In this document: piece by piece, positions 58,060 through 64,000 of the stretch
Layout of the letters: each line of letters opens with the position of its first letter
How positions within the stretch are numbered: position 1 is the stretch's first letter
NCBI GenBank assembly: GCA_003508835.1
Contig: PUFA01000285.1
Location: 1,302,001 to 1,366,000, forward strand
Origin: Eonycteris spelaea
Lineage: Eukaryota; Chordata; Mammalia; Chiroptera; Pteropodidae
Direction: 5' to 3'
DNA length: 64,000 nucleotides
Program-made: the position numbers and the translations under genes
Notes under the pieces: generated by a model
Seen by the model: the letters and a program-made list of their open reading frames with translations, nothing else
Database searches by the model: none
What the model was told of the DNA's origin: nothing

Positions 58060-59321
58060 GCAACTAATTGTCTATTATATTTCATTCTCCTTCTGATTAG
58101 AATTACCTCCCTGGAGTTTGTATTTTAAAGAGATGATCTAGATACAAGTAAATATAAGAGTAAACATTTATATCTCAAATGCTCAGAGAAAGAATGCAAA
58201 CTCTTTCAAGAGGGCTTTGGTTTCCTATGCCAATATTTATAAGCCTTTTGAAATGGTTAGGAGAAGTATGATGATTGGTAATGAGGGTTGGTGGATTTTT
58301 AATTGTTTCTGGAGCCATACCTCTGGTCTTGTAAAGACTAGATTTGTAAAACAAGGACAGCTGTATTTGATTACCCAGAGAAGTAGGTTGGCACTTAAAT
58401 GATGTCTGTTAAAAGACTGACATACCCACCCACCTATGTAGGAATGCTTTCTTTCCCTCTGGGTACATTTGATTTAGGGGAAAAAGCTTAAAGAGAATTC
58501 TTGAGTGTCAGATTCCAATTTGGCCAAATTTTATCATAAAGTTATTAAATCCTTTCAAATATATTGTCAGTTTTCAGCTGAGACAAACAGTAAACATTTC
58601 CGGTAGTATGAAACAACCCCATAGACCCAAGAGACTTCCTCAAACAGGGTACAAAAAAATATTACCCAAAGGCAGTCAAAAGAAAAAAACAACAACCTAC
58701 AAAATCCCAGGAAGGCAGAAAACAAAGCCAAGTTAAAGTGAGACAAGAAAGAAGGTAACAGCTATCCTTGGGAGAGAAAAGATTAATAAGCAGTTGGTCT
58801 GGATTTGGAAAGAAAGAAACAATGTGAAATTGTATTTCCCTCTCAACTGAGCTCAGGAAATAATTCATTTACAAAAACTTTTGAGAATTCTCCCAGGGTT
58901 TAAAAAATCTTTAACTATGGCTCTTAGTTTGGCCTTTGACCAAGGAGTGAACGTTTCTTTTTAACTTAAAAAAATTTTTTTTGAAATTTTTAATGTCATT
59001 GCTTATTTAAAGGAGTGAAAGATTAATGAAGATGATCATGTATAGTCTTGGGTGGTCTTATTTGAAAAGTAACTGTTTAATTGTCTCTTCAGTGGTAAGG
59101 CAATTCAGAGGATTACTAAAATGAGTACTTAAAGGTTAAAGGGGGGAGCAGTAGGAGTTACATCAATTTTATACTCTTCTGTTTTAAGTATCTTTTATTC
59201 TTTGATTTTATTAGCCTTTTGTAACAGGTCTTTTAGTGAATTCTTTTGAAATCCTGAAGTGTTTGTGAAGCTTGCTTACTAATTAAATCAGGCATCAGAT
59301 TCTGTTTGTTTAACTTGGGAT
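58060..59321. other. unassigned; possibly ERV-internal debris
   Basis: No repeat or exon recognised over 1.2 kb. It lies between L1 and a cluster of LTRs. 59314-59321 is the left 8-base duplicate of the next element. Confidence 0.3.
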
Positions 59322-59823
59322 TGTAATGCCCTGGTTTGGAACTCCACGAGCCAATAAGGAAACTGACACTGATGCAAGTGCAAGAGGGAGTTTACTGACA
59401 AACTTCAGTTTGGACCCCACTCATTCACTGACACAGCAGTGGTTGAGAGGAGCCCAGACCAAGGGGCTGGGACCTAATTTAAAGGGTAAAACTGCAAGCC
59501 TTGGGGAGATGCCTTGGCGTTACCTGATTGGGGGGTTAGGTTGACCTTTAAAGGGATTGGGTGGTAGGTTGTTGGGTCCGCGTGCAAAAGGGGTTCGTGT
59601 GCAGTGGGGCTGCGAAAAAAGGGGCCGTGGGCAGAAAGGGCCGAGTGCAGAAGGTAGGGCCGAGTGCAGAAGGTGCCGGGTGCAGTAATCAGAATATGTG
59701 CAGGAGGAAATAAGGGTGGGGGTGCCTTAAGGGCCCACCAATTAGCTGGCTTGGCTGGTTTGGCCGGGTGGTAAGGCATTGTTCTTGACCACTGGCCTTT
59801 GGGGAACTTTTTGTACAATTCAT
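59322..59823 (-). mobile_element. probable LTR with internal tandem subrepeats
   Basis: Flanked by eight-base CTTGGGAT (59314-59321 and 59824-59831). GC-richer than its surroundings. Tandem units GGGCCGAGTGCAGAAGGT lie at about 59638-59678. Read on minus it has the overall layout of an LTR with U3 repeats, but an 8-bp duplicate is longer than the usual 4-6 bp of ERVs, so the class is open. Confidence 0.5.
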
Positions 59824-59831
59824 CTTGGGAT

Positions 59832-60601
59832 CACTCAGAAAAATGGAATCATTCCAGTCTTTCAGGATCACTTGCTTTCAAGGGCACTTATTAAATAAAT
59901 GATCTTGTCTAATTGAAAGATTCTCCATAATAGCCATTGTAATTCTAGGTTATTTTCAGTAAAATCTTGTATTTTGATAGATATTTGCAGCTTCCAGGAC
60001 TATAGTTAAAATAAGCAGGTGTGCCAGAAGATAGCACATATAAGTCTTTAGGTTATAAGGATTCTATTTCGATTAGCAAGGCCTTTGGATTTCTCAGAGC
60101 TAAACTAATACTTAAGAGGCTTCTTGAGATACCAACTTATCCTATCATGGGAATCTTCTTGAGATGACAAATGCTTGAACAGCCTTTAAATGTTCAACCC
60201 GTACCCACCAATGTTTCTGGCTTTTTTAACTTTCAAGATTTCCATTAGCAACTAGCCTTTATTTAAAACAAAATTTTATTCATCCGGTACCTCCCACTGG
60301 ACCCAGTCAAGTTCAAATCAGACCTAGTCCAATTCTGGACCCCGTCCAGTATTTAAGTTGGACCCATTCCAATCCCAGTTGGTAACCACCACTGATTCCC
60401 AATGTGGAATTTGGGGTACCAGCAGAACCCAAAGAATGGGACTGTGACTGATTCCAAATATATGGGGAATTGCAGCCTGTAAAGCCAACTGGATCAAGAG
60501 CTTAATGAAAAGTGAAGCTCAGAAATGAGAGAAACTTATCAATGGCCCTTGGTAATGGCGAGAAAGGCAATGAACTCAAAAAGGGGTCGCAGGTACCATG
60601 C
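59832..60601. other. unassigned; probably ERV-internal relic
   Basis: Contains several GGACCCAGTC / GGACCCCGTC type repeats near 60299-60345. No frame recognised. Confidence 0.3.
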
Positions 60602-60965
60602 TGTTGTGACGTGTTCAAATCTAAGACCCACGGAACCAATTGAGATTAATTATATGCCTTTATTAGCTGGCCAGCGACTGATTCTCCCCACTAGAGAATC
60701 AGCCCCGAGCCTCTGGAGGAGGCAGCTTATAAAGCCTGAAACTATGTTTTGGTGGGCTTTGATTACGCAAGCAAGCAGATTACAGAAGCAGATGTTGGCG
60801 GTTAGTTTTGTAATCTATACTCCAGCAGCAATATTATTTTATTGTTCTTCTTGGGAGCCTTGGGAGCTATTTTCTCCTAGGCAGCTGGCACCTGGAGATA
60901 TCACTCTCTCCCTGTGTCCTTGGGGCTGACTTACTGAGGAATTGATACCAATAACCATAACAACA
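60602..60965 (-). mobile_element. solo LTR
   Basis: On minus it starts TGTTGTTATGG and ends CGTCACAACA (TGTTGT / ACAACA ends). TATA box in GGCTTTATAAGCTGCC and poly(A) signal in GCTAATAAAGGC are in order about 65 bases apart. Inserted in the leader of the following ERV piece. Confidence 0.65.
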
Positions 60966-61121
60966 CATTTTCCAAAGTAGTCATGGCAGGAATAAAGAGG
61001 GGAGATGTGAATAAGGAAGATGTTATTGAAATGCACTTTTACACTGTTACAATGCCTGTGTTTCTTATTGTCACCAGATGCTGTCAGAGGTCCACTTCAC
61101 CTCCTACTATGCCACCAAATC
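60966..61121 (-). mobile_element. ERV leader after the 5' LTR
   Basis: On minus it follows the LTR end directly (ATTTGGTGGCATAGTAGGAGG), the position of a primer-binding site and leader. It is cut by the LTR at 60602-60965. The tRNA primer is not determined. Confidence 0.4.
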
Positions 61122-61505
61122 TGTTAAAGAACAAAATCTCAACCAAGTAAATTTAAAGATCTAATTGGCTTTATTGAACAATTCATGAATCAGGCAGCAT
61201 TCCATCTACTAAATAGAAAGATGCTTCAAGGAATTGTATAAAATTGAAGGTTTTCATATGCAGAAAGAGGGCAGGACAAGGTAGTTAAAAGAATGAACTA
61301 TTTCAGGCAAGGCTACCTTCCCTTAGGGTAAGACACGGGATCTTATTAAGCAGATTACTTCACTAGTGCTAACCAGGATATTCCAGACTGATTGGTTTAA
61401 AATTCCACTCCTAGGAGAGCTGAAACCCCAGTCCAGTTAGTTATTAAGTCCTGGTGGGGCTTCACACAAATAACTCCATTTTGGGGCTATTGTTTCTTTT
61501 TAACA
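61122..61505 (-). mobile_element. ERV LTR, same family as 43007-43366
   Basis: On minus it starts TGTTAAAAAGAAACAATAGCC and ends GTTCTTTAACA. AATAAAG in TGTTCAATAAAGCC. It matches the plus-strand LTR at 43007-43366 in order and sequence (for example GGACTGGGGTTTCAG and GAAGGTAGCCTTGCCTGAAAT). Likely a 5' LTR because leader sequence follows. Confidence 0.8.
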
Positions 61506-62490
61506 TATCCCTAAGACTTCATACATCAATACTTAAATTACAAGGTGTAGATTAAGTATGCATAAACACAAATTAAGGGAAGATGCTTTATTTTTGTACT
61601 CCCACAGTATCCTGCACATAATGAATACTACATAAGGATTTGTTGAATGAATACAAAGGAAACAGGAGGTAAGAAAACGAGGTGCATTTCTCCACAAAAG
61701 CCACTGGGATCCAGAAGAATGCCTTATCAGTACTCTTTTGAGCTCTCACAACATGCTAAGCCCAGACCTGGAGTCCTGGACACCAAGAAGCCAAACCTAC
61801 AGGCTACTAGGCTCTCATTGTATGATTTCCAACACCCTCTGGCTTGGGAATGGTAGGAGCCATCACTTTTCATTTTGTCTTATAGATCATTCGCATCCTT
61901 AAATCTTAACGGAATGTTTGAGAATCATGTGTTTTCAAAAACCCAAAATATTCTTGAGGGCAGAGTCTCTAAGTTGCAAAATGGCAGATGCTGCAGCTTT
62001 TTTGAGTTCTGACAATTCAATCTCTTCCTGGGAGAAACCTTGAGATTAAAGCTTGTTTATCTTAGAGGCAGATTCTCCCTGCCTCAAAGAGGGATGTGAC
62101 ATACTTAGAAGAAATCCATGGCCTCTTTTTTGAATAAATCTGTGCTAAAACAACAACAACAACAACAAAACACATACATCGAACTGACTAGCTCTCTTTT
62201 TCGTTAGCGTTCCTTAAATATTCTCTATTAACAATGAATGGGAAATGAAATTGTTAAATTAAGCTGTTTCCTTAAAGAAATTGAATGGAAGAAATTTTTC
62301 CACTCAGCGAGAATTATTTATATACATTTCTAAAAAGAGGAGCTTAAAAGGCAGGGTAGCTGGGCAAGGAGGGAAGAAAGGGACAGACAGGTTAAGTCAC
62401 TCCTCTCAGTATTATCAATAAAGACGCCCGCTGGTAAACAGAGAAGAAAATGGAAGCTGGAAGTGCCAGCACAAGATGTCTCCTCAGGGC
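61506..62490. other. mostly unassigned, with an L2 tail and (AAC)n
   Basis: An L2-like terminus (TATCCTGCACATAATGAATAC, TTTGTTGAATGAATAC) lies at 61590-61660 and a short (AAC)n at 62152-62168. Otherwise no repeat or exon recognised. Confidence 0.4.
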
Positions 62491-62498
62491 GCTAGTCC

Positions 62499-62514
62499 TG
62501 GCGCCACCTGCTGG
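62499..62514 (-). promoter_or_regulatory. candidate CTCF site
   Basis: GCGCCACCTGCTGG (62501-62514) matches the reverse orientation of the CTCF core well. It lies in unique-looking sequence about 47 kb upstream of USP22. Confidence 0.5.
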
Positions 62515-62544
62515 AAGAGCTTGGTACATACCTTCTGCAAATAC

Positions 62545-62572
62545 CGCTTTTCCCACGTGGAAAGCGGAAACC
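62545..62572. promoter_or_regulatory. E-box with adjacent ISRE-like motif
   Basis: TTCCCACGTGGAAA carries the palindromic E-box CACGTG (USF/MYC type) and runs into GGAAAGCGGAAAC, which resembles an interferon-response/ETS-IRF element. Confidence 0.35.
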
Positions 62573-62667
62573 TCAAGTAGGTAGGCATTTGTCGGGACTG
62601 CCTATTCAAAAAGGTCCTCATGTTTAGACTTTATTTTATTGCCGTGTGAGGCCACAGTGTAACAGAA

Positions 62668-62749
62668 TGACACTGACAGGAGAGAAAAAAATCTCTGTCA
62701 TTATACTACCTATACTCTGTCTTGGCACCATCTCTGGAGCAACTGTCAG
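62668..62749 (+). CDS. speculative signal-peptide exon with splice donor
   Basis: ATG at 62668 opens MTLTGEKKISVIILPILCLG, then TISGATV, and the frame runs into GTCA/GTAAGT, a near-perfect splice donor in phase 1. The peptide has a short charged start, a hydrophobic core and a possible cleavage site after SGA. Regulatory-like motifs lie just upstream (62499-62572). No protein was recognised and the exon is too short to be sure; it may be chance. Confidence 0.15.
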
Positions 62750-63075
62750 TAAGTACACTTTCCCATAAATTCTGGATTGTCTTGTAAACAACACAAATAC
62801 ATCGTATTGTATTTACGTGTTAAAAATAATTGATTTGTTATATGAAAGCTTTAAAAACATTCCGTAATTATTGTAATTTCATTTGGGGAATTTTTTCAAT
62901 TTATTAGCTAAAACTGGGAGCCTCAGAAAATGGAAGCCCAGGTATTGATTAAGATGTAGCAACCATTAAATCGACATATACTGATTCAAACGAACAAAAC
63001 CTAACAGTCCCCAGTAAACATAAAATGGAATTGGTTTCCTAGGAGGTCTACATTTTTGCACATATCTGAGGCAAG

Positions 63076-63103
63076 GTGTGTGTGTGCGCGCGCACACACA
63101 CAC
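63076..63103. repeat. 28-bp perfect palindrome (GT)n(GC)n(AC)n
   Basis: Ten-base (GT) run, central CG-rich part and ten-base (AC) run, exactly self-complementary and strictly alternating purine-pyrimidine. Strong Z-DNA and cruciform potential. Confidence 0.95.
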
Positions 63104-63242
63104 TTTGGGGAGTACTTTCGTGTCCACAAGATCCGGAGTCAAGAGAACTTCCTTCGTGGACTAGAATGGGAGACAATCACATCCTGCTGCAGAGCGGCAC
63201 TCAGCAAGCCTGCTCACTGAAAAGCCTAGGCTGTAACTGTTT

Positions 63243-63295
63243 TCAAGGGTGAGCTCCCGAGTCAGTCTACTCAGGTTCAAATCCCGGTGTCTACA
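63243..63295 (+). mobile_element. MIR 5' fragment
   Basis: GTGAGCTCCCGAGTCAGTC and CAGGTTCAAATCCCGG are the tRNA-like part of MIR with box B. Confidence 0.65.
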
Positions 63296-63431
63296 AATTG
63301 ATTTTTTCCCCATTTGACATCAGCTCAGTATCTGACAAACCAATGTCTTCAACAGAAGTAGAAATATTGGAGAAAATAAGAATGTATGAAGGACCGAGTT
63401 CAAGGTTCATGTGCGTTTTCTGTGACTCATA

Positions 63432-63596
63432 TAGTGTTGTCTTGTAGAACTTTCTAGTGGTGGAAATGTTCTACATCTATACTGAAAATTTGAAATGTGG
63501 CTGGTGTGGCTGAGGAACTGAACTTTTCATTTAATTTTAATTAATTAAATCGAAATAGCCACATGGAACTAGTGACTACTGTATTGGACAGCACAG
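63432..63596 (+). mobile_element. hAT-Charlie MITE (MER3/MER58-type), partial
   Basis: TAGAACTTTCTAGTGGTGG at the start and TGTATTGGACAGCACAG at the end, with an internal deletion compared with the copy at 3834-4033. No clear TSD. Confidence 0.7.
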
Positions 63597-64000
63597 TTCT
63601 AGCCTCCACCAGTTTTCTGTGGAAAAATCAACTTTATTAAAATGTTTATTCTATGTGATGCTGTTAACCTTTATGGATACTCCTCTTAAAAATAACATCT
63701 GATTAAGGATTTAAGAAATGTAGTTTAGATACTGTTAGAATAAGCAACAGGACCCTAAAGAAAATTTTTATTAAAAATTATATGAGTTCTTATTCCAAGG
63801 GAAGAATTATAGACTTTCTTATTTCTGAGAGTGACAATTTCTGTGCAGCAGCCACTAGCACTTGCTTTTCTCTTAAGCTTCAGTGAGTAGCAATATAACT
63901 CCCTTTCCTGTCAGGAAGCTGAACATTTTCCAGGAACCACAAATAACAGAACATGTCTGTATCTCAGCTTTGTACTCTGGTTTTACACTGGTAGTGTACT
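63597..64000. other. unassigned
   Basis: No repeat or exon recognised. Confidence 0.35.

Noticed and set aside
60525..60929. 134-codon frame
   Set aside because: It crosses the LTR at 60602-60965 in antisense; no domain.
1..64000. CRISPR arrays, operons, ribosome binding sites
   Set aside because: The sequence is a mammalian nuclear genome; none expected and none seen.

Overview
This is a nuclear genomic window from a mammal, most likely an Old World fruit bat (Pteropodidae). Two SINEs derived from 5S rRNA (566-775 and 11163-11299), each with target-site duplications (TSDs), point to this group: MEG-RS and MEG-RL elements of this kind are known from megabats. Every L1 copy here is broken, which fits the known loss of L1 activity in megabats. 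The species call is inference; the mammalian call is secure from MIR, L2, MaLR, hAT-Charlie and L1 relics and from a recognisable USP22 exon.

The one secure protein-coding feature is exon 1 of USP22 (minus strand, 14977-15147), the deubiquitinase of the SAGA co-activator. It lies in a CpG island (about 14520-15650) with GC-box, ETS, CCAAT and NRF1-like sites. Since USP22 runs leftward, positions 1-14976 are intron 1 (exon 2 is outside the window) and positions beyond about 15650 are the upstream intergenic flank.

Layout. 1-14976: USP22 intron 1, fairly repeat-poor, with the two 5S SINEs, L1M 3' ends, a MIR, an MLT1 LTR, a hAT element and LTR pieces. 14977-15650: exon 1 and promoter. 15898-19830: old hAT, L2, MIR, L1 and LTR relics. 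19831-31260: dense L1 and half-L1 (HAL1-like) remnants, including two L1s head to head near 23.8 kb. 31690-37083: L2, MIR and MaLR LTR relics. 37560-41478: a second half-L1 copy carrying a twin-primed L1. 41480-43366 and 44597-46280: two unrelated decayed endogenous retrovirus env-LTR remnants in opposite orientation. 46285-56335: stacked L1s, one with a 180-bp GAAA/GGAA microsatellite and one split by a TTAA-flanked piggyBac-like MITE. 56360-58050: a minus-strand L1 split by a solo LTR. 59322-61505: a cluster of LTRs. 61506-64000: mostly unassigned sequence with a CTCF-like site, a 28-bp perfect Z-DNA-type palindrome and old MIR and hAT fragments.

Beyond USP22 no intact gene was identified. 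A possible short signal-peptide exon at 62668-62749 is speculative. The most informative structures are the 5S-derived SINEs, two half-L1 copies sharing one internal deletion junction, the piggyBac-like insertion in a dead L1, the twin-primed insertion, and a paired record of microsatellite birth inside L1. All repeat family names come from recognition by eye, without alignment.
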